This document shows positions 1 through 7,811 of a stretch of 32,899 bases of DNA, piece after piece. Source of the stretch: Rhodobiaceae bacterium (lineage in GTDB: Bacteria; Pseudomonadota; Alphaproteobacteria; Rhizobiales; JANQQB01); assembly GCA_028285165.1 (NCBI GenBank), contig JANQQB010000276.1, positions 1 to 32,899 on the forward strand, given 5' to 3'. The stretch's first letter is position 1; each line of letters begins with the position of its first letter. The translations under genes and the position numbers were made by a program. The notes under the pieces were generated by a model. That model saw only the letters and a program-made list of their open reading frames with translations. It was not told where the DNA came from and did not search any database.

Positions 1-305
1 TAGCTCTCCGCGAACCGGTCGATCACCGCATCCTGGAAGCGGGATTCGTAATCGAGGACGTAGTGCGGAATGCCGAGGGTTTCGGCAACCCGGCGGGCGT
101 CGTGAATGTCCTGACCGGCGCAGCAGGCGCCCTTGCGGTGCACAGCGGCGCCGTGGTCATACAATTGCAGCGTCATGCCGACGACATCGTAACCGGCACG
201 GGCCAGAAGCCCGGCGACGACGGAGGAATCGACGCCGCCCGACATGGCGACAACAACCCGCGTGTCAGCCGGCTTCCCGGGCAGATCCAACAGGTTTCCA
301 GACAT
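1..305 (-). CDS. mnmA: tRNA-specific 2-thiouridylase MnmA, N-terminal part (runs off the left edge)
   Basis: MnmA makes 2-thiouridine at the wobble base of Lys, Glu and Gln tRNAs in the cytoplasm, using ATP and sulfur relayed to a catalytic cysteine. The reading frame is absent from the ORF track because it leaves the window. Translating the minus strand from the ATG at 305 gives about 101 residues. The PP-loop ATP-pyrophosphatase signature AMSGGVDSS lies near residues 20-28, followed by GMTLQLYDH and [17 protein letters not shown], all typical of MnmA. AAGG sits about 9-12 nt before the ATG; in-frame TTG codons lie further upstream but add nothing recognisable. The catalytic cysteines lie beyond the window. 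The gene is divergent from fliK and is probably unrelated housekeeping. The family call is secure. Confidence 0.93.
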   Translation of the reverse strand, partial: MSGNLLDLPGKPADTRVVVAMSGGVDSSVVAGLLARAGYDVVGMTLQLYDHGAAVHRKGACCAGQDIHDARRVAETLGIPHYVLDYESRFQDAVIDRFAES

Positions 306-650
306 GGTATCGACCTTCAACAAGCCACGCGAACCGTCGGTGCGGATCGACGCGGGGTGTCTTGCGCGGGTCTGCTGCCTCGGCCGGTCCGGTCAGCCGT
401 GTCCTGAACCGGTATGCTCCTGGGTGCGACTGCCGCGCGTGTGTTTCAGGATATATAGAGGAGGCACGCAAAAAACGCCAACTTTGTGGGAAAGACTTGC
501 CGGACGGCAACTTGGTGCCGGCGGTTTTGCGCTGTGCCGCTGTCCGTCACTTTTGTTAACCCTCTGCAATTGCTCATTTAAACTCCATGCTTCCGGTTTG
601 GCATCGCACTTGCTTCTGACTCGGCGAACGTTGCTTGCGCGAGGGCAATC
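306..650. other. mnmA-fliK divergent intergenic region
   Basis: These 345 bp separate the divergent mnmA and fliK. Short track ORFs here (244-660, 362-559) resemble nothing and overlap mnmA antisense. The right half is AT-richer and carries isolated TTAA half-sites (556-559 and 578-581, too far apart for a CtrA dimer box) and then the sigma-54 promoter listed separately. The left half presumably holds the mnmA promoter, but I see no convincing -35/-10 pair there. Confidence 0.6.
599..613 (+). promoter_or_regulatory. Sigma-54 promoter of fliK (fliK-flgD)
   Basis: TGGCAT-CGCAC-TTGC matches the sigma-54 consensus TGGCAC-N5-TTGC with one mismatch. The invariant GG (600-601) and GC (612-613) are exactly 10 bp apart. 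Expected initiation is about 12 bp downstream, near 625, roughly 25 nt before the fliK ATG. In Caulobacter, late class flagellar genes use sigma-54 with FlbD, and flbD lies in this window, so the cognate activator is encoded about 8 kb away. Confidence 0.75.
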
Positions 651-2390
651 ATGGCATTGAATGGATCTTTGCTGATCGATCAGCTGGCACCGGTGGATCG
701 GAGCCAGACAAATCCGGCCCGGAGTGCCCGGACCGAACGATCGCCAGCAGATGCCAGGACCGACGCGGATGCCGGATCCGGGTCCTTCGATGCGGCGCTC
801 CGGGAAAGCACGGCCGAAAAACCTGAGCCGCGTGCCACCAAAACGAGCGACAGGTCCAACGAAACCGCTGCGACCGAGACCGCATCCGGAACCTCACCGG
901 AGGCTGAAACTGACACATCAAGGAATGCGACGGGCGCTTCGGACAAGACCTCCGACACTGGCTCCGAGGCTGGCGGGCCGGGTGAAACGCCGGCTGAGGA
1001 TATCGCTTTCTCCGGGCCGTCCGACGGCGAGACACCCGACAGCCAGGCGGCTGCACTGCCGGTCGCCGGGGCGACCGGAACGGCTCCGGTTCTCGGCAAT
1101 CTGTTGGGCGCTGCCGGCGTCACCACCGACATCGTTCTGGAGGGTGCGCCTGCCGCGGCGCGTGGCGGTCTCGCCGGAGCGGTGACCGATGCAGCCGAGG
1201 CCATCCTGCCGGGGTCGGAAGCGCGCCCAGCGGCCGGTGCCGGAGCGGCCGGTGCTGCTGCGTCCGGTACCGGCGCGGACGCGGCTGAGACACCTGTGCC
1301 GACAGTGCCCCGCTCTCCGGTTACGCCGACACCAGCGGGCACGGCCGCGGTGCCGGCCGATAACCCGTCGACGGCTGTGAGGCCGGACCTTGCCGCTGCC
1401 GTGAAGTCGGCGCTCGCGGAAGAAGGGCTTACGCCTGACGTTGCCAAATCCGGATCGACCCAAGGCCAGCCAAGTGCACCGACCGGCAGTGTCGAGCCGG
1501 CGCTTTCACCCGACGCGGCCAAGGCGCTGACGCCGCGTCCGGTTCCGGGCTTCGAAAACGCCCTGGTGCGCGGCACCCGGGTCGAAGGTGCTGCATCCGG
1601 TCCCGTGTCCCCCGACGCCGACGCGGCGTTGACTGTCCTTGACGGTGAAACTCTGGACGACGCGTTGTCGGACGGCGACCTGTTGCCGTCCTCTCGATCC
1701 CGTGTCGCTGCCGAGGCAGGTACGGGCTCGAACCCGACCCAGGCTGCGGTACCGAGTACGTCCCTGGCGGGCCTGCAAGGGGCGGTGTCCGGTGCGGCAG
1801 GCCGGTTCGCCGCTCTTGTGGGGCAGGGGGCCGCAGGTCAGGCAGAGGCCGCAGACCTGCCCGCCGGGCTCGGCGGTCTGGAAGCCGCCGGCGCCGTCAA
1901 ACCGGATACAGCCTTTGCCACCCTGACACCGCAGGCGGTTTCGGAAGCGGCCGGGCCGCGGACGCTCTCGCCGGCCATCGTGTCGGCCGCCGGTGCGATC
2001 GCGCGCGGGGCTGCCGCCGGTGAAAACCGGTTTTCCATCCGTCTCGACCCGCCGGAACTCGGACGGGTCGATGTGCGCCTGAAGATCGGCGATGACGGTG
2101 TGGCGCGCGCGCATCTGATCGTCGAGCGGTCGGAAACACTGGATCTGTTCCTGCGCGATCAACGCAACCTGGAACGCGCCCTGGAGCAGGCCGGCGTCAA
2201 GACCGATGCGGCATCGCTGCAATTCAGCCTGAAGGGCGACGGTGACGGGCAGGCGGGATTTGCGGCATCCGAGGGCAATGACGCGAGCGGACTTGCCGGC
2301 TCAGGCGCAGAGGATCCCGACGCCGTCGACCTGTCGGCTTCCGACCCGTCGGACCGCAGCCATGACGGGGTCCTGAACATCACGATCTAG
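651..2390 (+). CDS. fliK: Flagellar hook-length control protein FliK
   Basis: FliK is a secreted molecular ruler that sets hook length and triggers the export-specificity switch by contacting FlhB. The 579-residue protein has a long Ala/Gly/Pro/Thr-rich, probably disordered region (about residues 1-440), as expected of the ruler part. It ends in a conserved Flg_hook domain (about 455-540) with the diagnostic RLDPPELGRVDV stretch followed by ARAHLIVE and LRDQRNLERALEQAG. The start is the ATG at 651 with GAGGG a few bases upstream and a sigma-54 promoter about 40 bp ahead. flgD follows after 56 nt, so the two are probably cotranscribed. Very high GC creates several long antisense shadow ORFs. 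The C-terminal domain makes the call firm, though the N-terminal ruler cannot be identified by homology. Confidence 0.93.
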   Translation: MALNGSLLIDQLAPVDRSQTNPARSARTERSPADARTDADAGSGSFDAALRESTAEKPEPRATKTSDRSNETAATETASGTSPEAETDTSRNATGASDKTSDTGSEAGGPGETPAEDIAFSGPSDGETPDSQAAALPVAGATGTAPVLGNLLGAAGVTTDIVLEGAPAAARGGLAGAVTDAAEAILPGSEARPAAGAGAAGAAASGTGADAAETPVPTVPRSPVTPTPAGTAAVPADNPSTAVRPDLAAAVKSALAEEGLTPDVAKSGSTQGQPSAPTGSVEPALSPDAAKALTPRPVPGFENALVRGTRVEGAASGPVSPDADAALTVLDGETLDDALSDGDLLPSSRSRVAAEAGTGSNPTQAAVPSTSLAGLQGAVSGAAGRFAALVGQGAAGQAEAADLPAGLGGLEAAGAVKPDTAFATLTPQAVSEAAGPRTLSPAIVSAAGAIARGAAAGENRFSIRLDPPELGRVDVRLKIGDDGVARAHLIVERSETLDLFLRDQRNLERALEQAGVKTDAASLQFSLKGDGDGQAGFAASEGNDASGLAGSGAEDPDAVDLSASDPSDRSHDGVLNITI

Positions 2391-2413
2391 GCCCCGTTGT
2401 TACACTACAGACC

Positions 2414-2431
2414 CGCGCCGGAACCGGCGCG
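2414..2431 (+). other. fliK-flgD intercistronic hairpin
   Basis: CGCGCCGG-AA-CCGGCGCG is a perfect 8-bp inverted repeat lying between the fliK stop and the flgD ribosome binding site (GAGGG at 2434-2438). No U tract follows, so it is not a classical terminator. It may stabilise the upstream mRNA or partly shield the flgD start. Function is inferred from position only. Confidence 0.5.
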
Positions 2432-2446
2432 TCGAGGGACACACAC

Positions 2447-3121
2447 ATGAGTGATTTTGCGCTTTTCGGCGTCAATACGGCCAACCCGCAGACCGCTACG
2501 TCAGCATCGAGCGACAATTCCGAACTGGCCAGCGATTTCGATACGTTCCTGACGCTGCTCACGACGCAACTGGAAAACCAGTTGCCGACCGATCCCCTGG
2601 ATTCCAACCAGTTCACCGAGCAGTTGGTGCAATATTCCACGGTGGAACAGCAGATCAAATCGAATGAGCACCTGGAGAGCATTCTGGGCGCGTTGTCGAC
2701 CGCAAATGTTGCGAGCCTGGCCAGCTATATCGGAACCGAGGTCGCGGCTTCCGGCGAGACCACCCAGCTCGTCAACGGCGAAGCGACCTGGGCGTTCGAT
2801 GCCGCCAGCCCGGCAGCGGAAGCCACGATCCGCATTCGCGACGCATCCGGCAACGTGGTTTACAACGAAGTGAGGTCGCTGGAGAGCGGCAAGGGGTCGT
2901 TCGTCTGGGATGGACGCAGCGATACCGGAGTTCAGATGCCGGACGGCTTCTATACGATTTCGATCAACGCCCAGAACCAGGGCCGGCCGGTCAATGTGTC
3001 GACCAACGCTGTGGAAGGCCTTGTGACGGCGATCGACACAACCGGGACCGAACCGACGCTGACCGTGGACGGCCAGCGCGTGCCGCTGTCGGCCGTCAGT
3101 TCGATCAAGGGCGCGAGCTGA
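2447..3121 (+). CDS. flgD: Flagellar hook assembly (hook-capping) protein FlgD
   Basis: FlgD caps the growing hook outside the cell and is needed for polymerisation of FlgE subunits. The 224-residue protein has the conserved N-terminal FlgD signature, with FLTLLTTQLENQLPTDPLD near residues 26-44 followed by an FTEQLVQYSTVEQQ segment. After a linker comes a C-terminal FlgD Ig-like/tudor region (about 90-215) containing VVYNEVRSLESG and FVWDGRSDTG, typical of the FLG domains. Start is the ATG at 2447 with GAGGG 8 nt upstream. It sits 56 nt after fliK. Only 20 nt after its stop the folded repeat element begins, which has probably separated this pair from sciP. Confidence 0.95.
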   Translation: MSDFALFGVNTANPQTATSASSDNSELASDFDTFLTLLTTQLENQLPTDPLDSNQFTEQLVQYSTVEQQIKSNEHLESILGALSTANVASLASYIGTEVAASGETTQLVNGEATWAFDAASPAAEATIRIRDASGNVVYNEVRSLESGKGSFVWDGRSDTGVQMPDGFYTISINAQNQGRPVNVSTNAVEGLVTAIDTTGTEPTLTVDGQRVPLSAVSSIKGAS

Positions 3122-3222
3122 TCGATCCCTGCTGCCTCCGGGCTAGTACCTCTGAGCAGAAGTCCTGACGCGTTTGATGGTGAAGATTTTCCCTTTGGCT
3201 AGGCGCGTTGTGCAGCGCGATC

Positions 3223-3246
3223 GCAACGGCGATGTTTCGCCGTTGC
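3223..3246. repeat. Element hairpin 1 (TGTT loop)
   Basis: A 10-bp perfect stem, GCAACGGCGA pairing with TCGCCGTTGC, closes a TGTT tetraloop. First of four hairpins inside the folded element. Confidence 0.8.
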
Positions 3247-3256
3247 CCTTTCCTGA

Positions 3257-3280
3257 TCAAATCGGAAACATCCGATTTGA
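3257..3280. repeat. Element hairpin 2 (AACA loop)
   Basis: A 10-bp perfect stem, TCAAATCGGA pairing with TCCGATTTGA, closes an AACA tetraloop. The loop is the complement of hairpin 1's, so the unit is in the opposite orientation. Confidence 0.8.
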
Positions 3281-3330
3281 CGCGCATCGGGCAAACAACG
3301 CAACGACGTCCAAAGGGCAAATGTTCCCCA

Positions 3331-3356
3331 CCAAACACGGATGTTTCCGTGTTTGG
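3331..3356. repeat. Element hairpin 3 (TGTT loop)
   Basis: An 11-bp perfect stem, CCAAACACGGA pairing with TCCGTGTTTGG, closes a TGTT tetraloop. It lies inside the 13-bp long-range stem of the element. Confidence 0.8.
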
Positions 3357-3367
3357 CAGCTAAAGTA

Positions 3368-3395
3368 GCGCAAGTCGGAAACATCCGACTTGCGC
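3368..3395. repeat. Element hairpin 4 (AACA loop)
   Basis: A 12-bp perfect stem, GCGCAAGTCGGA pairing with TCCGACTTGCGC, closes an AACA tetraloop. It is adjacent to hairpin 3 within the same long-range stem. A weaker fifth hairpin (TGGTGC-TACA-GCACCA, 3439-3454) follows. Confidence 0.8.
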
Positions 3396-3572
3396 GGCCG
3401 TCTTTCCCTGGCCTTCGGACGTCGTTGCGATCATTTCATGGTGCTACAGCACCACATCAATGACCGCGCCTAGCCGAAGACCAGGAAAAGTCGGTCAAAC
3501 GGGTCAGGATTTCTGCTCAGAGGTACTAGCTGGCGAGGCAACTCAAAGTGTTACCGAGAGATTGATTACGGT

Positions 3573-3587
3573 TTAGGCAAATTTTAA
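3573..3587 (+). promoter_or_regulatory. Candidate CtrA box upstream of sciP
   Basis: TTAG-GCAAATT-TTAA differs from the CtrA dimer consensus TTAA-N7-TTAA at one base and lies about 53 bp before the sciP ATG. It is in the AT-rich unique sequence between the folded element and sciP. CtrA activates sciP in Caulobacter, so a site here is expected. No binding data. Confidence 0.5.
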
Positions 3588-3639
3588 AGCGCGGCTGCTA
3601 CTCTGCCCTTCGTCCAGGTCAGGATGAGTAGAGAGTAGT

Positions 3640-3915
3640 ATGACCGAGAGTATTCGACCACGCGTAAAATATGTGATCGGACCGGACGGCAGTCCGTTGA
3701 CGGTCGCTGATCTGCCGCCGCCGACGACGCGGCGCTGGGTGATCCGCAGAAAGGCCGAGGTGGTGGCGGCCGTGCGCGGTGGACTTCTGTCGCTTGACGA
3801 AGCCTGCCAGCGTTACACACTGACTGTCGAGGAGTTTCTTTCCTGGCAAGCTTCGATCGACAACCACGGCCTTGCCGGCCTGCGCACGACGCGTATCCAG
3901 CAATATCGCGGGTGA
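3640..3915 (+). CDS. sciP: CtrA inhibitor SciP (DUF1153 family)
   Basis: SciP is a small cytoplasmic helix-turn-helix protein. In Caulobacter it binds CtrA and blocks its recruitment of RNA polymerase in G1/swarmer cells; it has also been reported to bind DNA. The 91-residue product matches the family in size (about 90 residues) and hallmark sequence: an N-terminal YVIGPDGSPLTVADLPPP, then RWVIRRKAEVVAAVRGGLLS and DEACQRYTLTVEEFLSWQ forming the HTH, and a C-terminal HGLAGLRTTRIQQYR. The start is the ATG at 3640; the upstream GAGTAGAGAG is only a weak ribosome site. It stands alone between the folded element and a strong terminator, with a candidate CtrA box upstream. The identification is very secure. 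Confidence 0.95.
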   Translation: MTESIRPRVKYVIGPDGSPLTVADLPPPTTRRWVIRRKAEVVAAVRGGLLSLDEACQRYTLTVEEFLSWQASIDNHGLAGLRTTRIQQYRG

Positions 3916-3940
3916 TCCGTTCCGGCCTGCGGCCGGATCA
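3913..3940 (+). terminator. Hairpin at the sciP stop codon
   Basis: CCGGCC-TGC-GGCCGG, flanked by TGATCC and GGATCA, forms a GC-rich hairpin beginning at the stop codon of sciP. It lacks a U tract; it may attenuate or protect the message, with the real terminator about 100 nt downstream. Confidence 0.4.
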
Positions 3941-4020
3941 TTGTCACCGTAGCGGATCATAATACAAAGAAACTTGGAACAGGGGGCGCGCAGCGATTCC
4001 CTGACCGGGCGTCATTACCG
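3941..4020. other. Non-coding stretch between sciP hairpin and terminator
   Basis: About 80 bp with no credible ORF. CGGATCAT occurs twice (3934-3941 and 3953-3960). A CATAAT box at 3958 has no properly spaced -35 (TTGTCA is only 11 bp away), so an independent small RNA is possible but unsupported. Confidence 0.3.
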
Positions 4021-4023
4021 AAA

Positions 4024-4061
4024 AAAGGGCCGGCCGATTGCGCCGGCCCTTTCGCTTTTTT
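4024..4061. terminator. Strong intrinsic terminator between sciP and fliF
   Basis: AAAGGGCCGGC and GCCGGCCCTTT form an 11-bp stem around a 7-nt loop, followed by CGC and seven T residues. A-runs on the other side make it potentially bidirectional. It isolates sciP from the fliF operon. Confidence 0.88.
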
Positions 4062-4164
4062 GCCGGAATTCCGCCATCAATCCTCCGTCCGACCCGCCCG
4101 CATTGCCGGGAGTGTGCGCCACCGCGCACGGATCGGTCCCGGATCGGCAATTTTTACCCAGCCG

Positions 4165-4180
4165 TTAATCCCTTGTTTAC
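4165..4180 (+). promoter_or_regulatory. Candidate CtrA box upstream of fliF
   Basis: TTAA-TCCCTTG-TTTAC matches TTAA-N7-TTAAC with one mismatch, about 120 bp before the fliF start. The Caulobacter fliF operon is directly CtrA-activated, so position and context agree. The remaining 4062-4299 sequence has no gene; a sigma-54 promoter was looked for and not found. Confidence 0.5.
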
Positions 4181-4299
4181 CATGATGGTGGGAAATTCCT
4201 GCCCAGCCGAAGCGCTGCGGTCCGACCCTGTCCTGCCACTCCCCCAGGACCGCCCGCGCGGCGGCCGAGTGCAACAAAGGCGACGGGCGGATACACGTT

Positions 4300-5973
4300 G
4301 TGAAAGGGTTTTTCGAATTCTTGCGATCTCTCGGCCCTGCCCGTCTGGGCGCCATGGGGGCGGTCGCGGCGATCATGGTGGGGTTTCTGGCCTTCATCAC
4401 GCTGCGTATTTCCGCCGATACCATGGCGCCCCTTTACACCGATCTCACGTTTGACGATTCGGCCGCGATCGTCAGTGAACTGGAAGCCCGCAACATCCCT
4501 TATCAGACCCGCCGCGACGGATCGGCCATTCTCGTGCCGAGCGACGACGTGCTGCGGCTGCGGTTCCAATTGGCCGAACAGGGCCTGCCGACCGGCGGCT
4601 CGGTCGGCTACGAAATTTTCGACAAGACCGATACGCTCGGGGCGACGAATTTCGTTCAGAATATCAACCATCTGCGGGCGCTGGAAGGCGAGTTGACGCG
4701 AACCATCCGGGCAATCGACCGGGTCGTCGCCGCCCGGGTCCACCTGGTTATCCCGGAGCGGGAATTGTTCCGGCGCGAACGCAAGGAACCGAGCGCGTCG
4801 ATCGTCGTCAAATCGCGCGGCGCACTGGATTCCAGCCAGATCAAGGCGATCCAGCACCTTGTGGCGACCGCCGTCGAAGGTCTCGACCCGCGCCGGGTCT
4901 CCATCGTCGACGAAACCGGGCGCTTATTGGCGAGCGGCGTGGCGATCGACAGTCCGGGCGGCGTCGCGGGCGATTCAGATGAGCGAAACCTCGCCTTCGA
5001 GACCCGGCTGAAACGCGAGATTGAAGAGATCCTGACCAGCGTGGTCGGCCCCGGTCGGGCACGGGTGGAGATCTCCGCCGAACTCGACTTCAACCGCATC
5101 ACTGAGACATCGGAAGAATTCGACCCCGAAGGCCAGGTTGTGCGCTCGACCCAGACGCGGGAGGAAACGTCATCGAGCTCGGAAGACGAGGACGGCGTGA
5201 CCGCGGGCAACCAATTGCCGAACGCCGACCAGCAGGGTGCCGACGGCGGTCCTTCCAATCAGCAGGCCAGTTCCTCGACCGAGGAAATCGTCAATTACGA
5301 GGTCTCCAAGACCACCAAGACGCAAGTTCTGGAAGCCGGCCGGATCAAGCGTCTGTCCGTCGCCGTCCTGGTCGACGGTGTCTACACTCCCGATGCCCAG
5401 GGCAATTTGGGCTACCAGCCCCGGCCGGCAGAGGAAATGGACCGCATCGCCGCGCTGGTGCGTTCCGCGGTCGGTTTCGACCAGACCCGCGGCGACATCG
5501 TCGAAGTGGTCAATCTGCGGTTCGCCGAGCGCCCGGACCTGCTTGCCGGATCGGAAGACGGCCCCGGTCTGTTCGACTTCACCAAGGCCGACATCATGCA
5601 ATTGATCGAGCTGGGCGTGACGCTGTTGCTCGGCCTTCTGGTGCTTCTGTTCGCTGTTCGCCCGCTGTTGAAGCGGGTGTTTGCCGAAAGTGATCCGGCG
5701 CCGGCGATTGCAGCGGAGGGAACGCCGGCGCTGAACGCCGACGGAACACCCGCGCTCGAAGGTCCGTCTGCGGAGGAGACCGAGGGCGCGCTTACGATGG
5801 CCGAAAAGGCGGCCGCCAGCGAAAGCGTCGTGGCAAATCTGGAATGGATCGAAAAGGCCAAGGCGGACGGGGCCGTCCAGTTGAAGACCATCCAACACGT
5901 GTCGGACCTGATCGAGGAATATCCGAATGATGCCGTGGCTCTGGTGCGCAGCTGGCTGCAGGAGGCTGCCTGA
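4300..5973 (+). CDS. fliF: Flagellar MS-ring protein FliF
   Basis: FliF forms the MS ring in the inner membrane, the first platform of the basal body and housing of the export gate. The 557-residue protein has an N-terminal membrane segment (about residues 14-37), then the YscJ/FliF ring-building domains. These include [24 protein letters not shown], the [27 protein letters not shown] region and an ARVHLVIPE motif. A second membrane segment near 435-458 precedes a cytoplasmic tail ending with the FliG-binding helix. Size is normal. The start is GTG at 4300 ([12 protein letters not shown]); the ribosome site is weak and distant, so the start is the least certain part. fliG begins 2 nt after the stop, and fliF leads a five-gene operon. 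Confidence 0.95.
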   Translation: MKGFFEFLRSLGPARLGAMGAVAAIMVGFLAFITLRISADTMAPLYTDLTFDDSAAIVSELEARNIPYQTRRDGSAILVPSDDVLRLRFQLAEQGLPTGGSVGYEIFDKTDTLGATNFVQNINHLRALEGELTRTIRAIDRVVAARVHLVIPERELFRRERKEPSASIVVKSRGALDSSQIKAIQHLVATAVEGLDPRRVSIVDETGRLLASGVAIDSPGGVAGDSDERNLAFETRLKREIEEILTSVVGPGRARVEISAELDFNRITETSEEFDPEGQVVRSTQTREETSSSSEDEDGVTAGNQLPNADQQGADGGPSNQQASSSTEEIVNYEVSKTTKTQVLEAGRIKRLSVAVLVDGVYTPDAQGNLGYQPRPAEEMDRIAALVRSAVGFDQTRGDIVEVVNLRFAERPDLLAGSEDGPGLFDFTKADIMQLIELGVTLLLGLLVLLFAVRPLLKRVFAESDPAPAIAAEGTPALNADGTPALEGPSAEETEGALTMAEKAAASESVVANLEWIEKAKADGAVQLKTIQHVSDLIEEYPNDAVALVRSWLQEAA

Positions 5974-5975
5974 GG

Positions 5976-7037
5976 ATGGCGAATACACCGGCCACCGTCG
6001 AACCCGGTCAATACCTCGACATTCAGGAGGGCGGCGAAACGCGCGAGCTGAATGGCGCGGAACGGGCAGCCGTTCTGCTTCTGGCGCTCGGCAACGAATA
6101 CGGCAAGCATTTGTGGGAGAAGCTCGACGACATCGAGATCAAGCAGATCTCCATTGCCATGTCCCGGCTCGGGCCGATCACGCCCGGCATGCTCGACGAC
6201 CTGATCGTCGACTTCGTGACGAAGCTGTCGGCGCGCGGCGCGCTGATGGGCAATTACGATTCGACCGAACGCCTGCTCGGCGCCTTCCTGCCGCCCGACC
6301 GGGTGAACGGCATCATGGAGGAGATCCGCGGGCCCGCCGGCCGCAACATGTGGGAAAAGCTGTCGAACGTTCAGGAGAACGTGCTCGCCAATTACCTCAA
6401 GAACGAATACCCGCAAACGGTCGCGCTCGTGCTGTCCAAGATCAGCGCCGACCATTCGGCCCGGGTGCTCGGCAATCTGCCGGAAGATTTCGCGCTGGAA
6501 GTGGTCAACCGCATGCTGCGGATGGAAGCGGTCCAGAAGGAAGTGCTGGAAAAGGTCGAGCAGACGCTGCGCGTGGAATTCATGTCCAACCTGTCGCACA
6601 CGACCCGACAGGATTCGCACGAATTGATGGCCGAGATCTTCAACAATTTCGACCGCCAGACCGAGGCCCGGTTCATCACCGCGCTGGAAGAAGAAAACCG
6701 GGAAGCCGCCGAACGCATCAAGAACCTGATGTTCACGTTCGACGACCTGTCGAAACTGGACGCGGCCAGTGTGCAGACCCTGCTCAGAACCGTGGAGAAG
6801 GATCAATTGTCGATCGCGCTCAAGGGCGCAAACGAGACCATCCGGGAATTCTTCTTCAGCAACATGTCCGGACGCGCGTCCAAGATGATGCGCGACGACA
6901 TGGATGCCATGGGGGCCGTCCGGTTGCGCGACGTGGACGAGGCGCAGGGCGCCATGGTCAATGTCGCCAAGGATCTGGCAGCCAAGGGCGAAATCACCAT
7001 CGCCAAGAACAATTCCGAAGACGAACTGATTTACTAG
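5976..7037 (+). CDS. fliG: Flagellar motor switch protein FliG
   Basis: FliG sits on the cytoplasmic face of the MS ring and interacts with stator MotA to generate torque. The 353-residue product has the usual three-domain FliG build and normal length. The N-terminal domain ([19 protein letters not shown]) binds FliF, the middle domain carries [18 protein letters not shown], and the C-terminal torque domain carries [19 protein letters not shown] and a charged [19 protein letters not shown] helix. The ATG at 5976 lies 2 nt after the fliF stop, with AGGAGG inside the fliF end, indicating translational coupling. About 27 residues precede the conserved start of the domain, a modest extension. Confidence 0.96.
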   Translation: MANTPATVEPGQYLDIQEGGETRELNGAERAAVLLLALGNEYGKHLWEKLDDIEIKQISIAMSRLGPITPGMLDDLIVDFVTKLSARGALMGNYDSTERLLGAFLPPDRVNGIMEEIRGPAGRNMWEKLSNVQENVLANYLKNEYPQTVALVLSKISADHSARVLGNLPEDFALEVVNRMLRMEAVQKEVLEKVEQTLRVEFMSNLSHTTRQDSHELMAEIFNNFDRQTEARFITALEEENREAAERIKNLMFTFDDLSKLDAASVQTLLRTVEKDQLSIALKGANETIREFFFSNMSGRASKMMRDDMDAMGAVRLRDVDEAQGAMVNVAKDLAAKGEITIAKNNSEDELIY

Positions 7038-7064
7038 GCACGAAAGGTGCAGAGCGCAGGCACA

Positions 7065-7811
7065 ATGACCAATCCGGTCCGGTTTCTTTTCGACAACGAC
7101 TTTGCGGCGCCGCCGCCTGATGCGGCGGTGCCGGAAGAGGAGCTCACGCCGATGATCCCGGTGTCGGAGCACGAGGCTCGCCTGGCCCAGGTCGAGGCCG
7201 AGGCCGTCGAGCGCGGCCGCCGGGAAGGTGAGGCGGGTGCCGTGGCCGCCGCGCAGAACCGGCTCGCGGCGGACACCGAGCGGCTTGCCGACGCCGCGAA
7301 CCGCATGATCGAACTGCTCGACGCCGACATGCGCCGGATCGAAGGCCAGGCTGTCGACCTCTGTGCGGAAATTGCCCGACGCATTGCCGGCCATGCGCTC
7401 GAAGCCTATCCGCATGCGCAAATCCTGGCGCTGATTGAAGAATGCCTGTCGCCGCTGCGGCGGGTCCGGCACCTGGCGATCCGGGTCAACGAAGACGAGG
7501 CCGAGCACCTGAAGGAGCCGATCGAGACTCTGGCTGCAAAGAACGGCTTCGAGGGCCGGCTCCTGATCCTCGGCGAACCGGACACGGCGCCCGGCGATTG
7601 CCGGATCGAGTGGGCGGATGGCGGTATCCTGTTCGAAAGACAGAACGTCCTGCAGGCCGTGAACGAAGCCGTTGAAACTTTTCTTGCAGACCGCGGCGGG
7701 ACCGCGGACCCGGTCGGGGACAACCGGCCGGACCCAGATGAAACGCATGACGGTAGCGGTCCGGATGCGGCAGAGGTCGTGACCGGGCCGGGAGACAGCG
7801 ATCATGGATGA
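7065..7811 (+). CDS. fliH: Flagellar assembly protein FliH (FlbE-like)
   Basis: FliH is the peripheral stator of the export ATPase FliI and links it to the C-ring. The product is about 248 residues. It has an Ala/Glu-rich helical central region (about 45-110, with repeated Glu/Arg/Ala as in the FliH coiled region) and a C-terminal FliH/HrpE-like domain (about 105-210) with DCRIEWADGGILFERQ. A charged acidic tail follows. Position between fliG and fliN matches Caulobacter flbE/fliH. The track starts at GTG 7047; I prefer ATG 7065 because a short AGG lies just before it and the GTG has no spaced ribosome site. The family diverges strongly, so the call rests on both C-terminal sequence and synteny. 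Confidence 0.85.
   Translation: MTNPVRFLFDNDFAAPPPDAAVPEEELTPMIPVSEHEARLAQVEAEAVERGRREGEAGAVAAAQNRLAADTERLADAANRMIELLDADMRRIEGQAVDLCAEIARRIAGHALEAYPHAQILALIEECLSPLRRVRHLAIRVNEDEAEHLKEPIETLAAKNGFEGRLLILGEPDTAPGDCRIEWADGGILFERQNVLQAVNEAVETFLADRGGTADPVGDNRPDPDETHDGSGPDAAEVVTGPGDSDHG

Larger units (their letters stand above)
3142..3530. mobile_element. MITE-like 389-bp element with 66-nt terminal inverted repeats and an internal hairpin array
   Basis: The ends are inverted copies starting GCTAGTACCTCTGAGCAGAA; 34 of the outer 36 positions match. A second perfect block, GGCTAGGCGCG, lies at 3197-3207 and inverted at 3465-3475, exactly 66 nt from each end. Each end starts within CTAG, compatible with insertion into CTAG or TA targets as described for IS630-type and some IS5-type elements. 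No ORF inside looks coding, so it would be non-autonomous. The interior holds at least four perfect hairpins with TGTT or AACA tetraloops and a 13-bp long-range stem (CGCAACGACGTCC 3299-3311 with 3417-3429). It lies 20 nt after flgD and about 110 nt before sciP. Family assignment is inference; structure is read directly. Confidence 0.8.

Noticed and set aside
3174-3384. Short ORFs inside the folded element
   Set aside because: They run through inverted repeats in both strands and have no coding character.
3223-3395. Possible CRISPR array
   Set aside because: Repeated units are palindromic hairpins with different stems and uneven spacing; there are no constant direct repeats or spacers and no cas genes.
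3941-4061. Independent small RNA ending at the sciP-fliF terminator
   Set aside because: No properly spaced promoter was visible; the terminator is explained by sciP alone.
4186-4203. Sigma-54-like TGGTGGGAAATTCCTGC before fliF
   Set aside because: GG to GC distances are 8, 9 or 12 bp, not the required 10.
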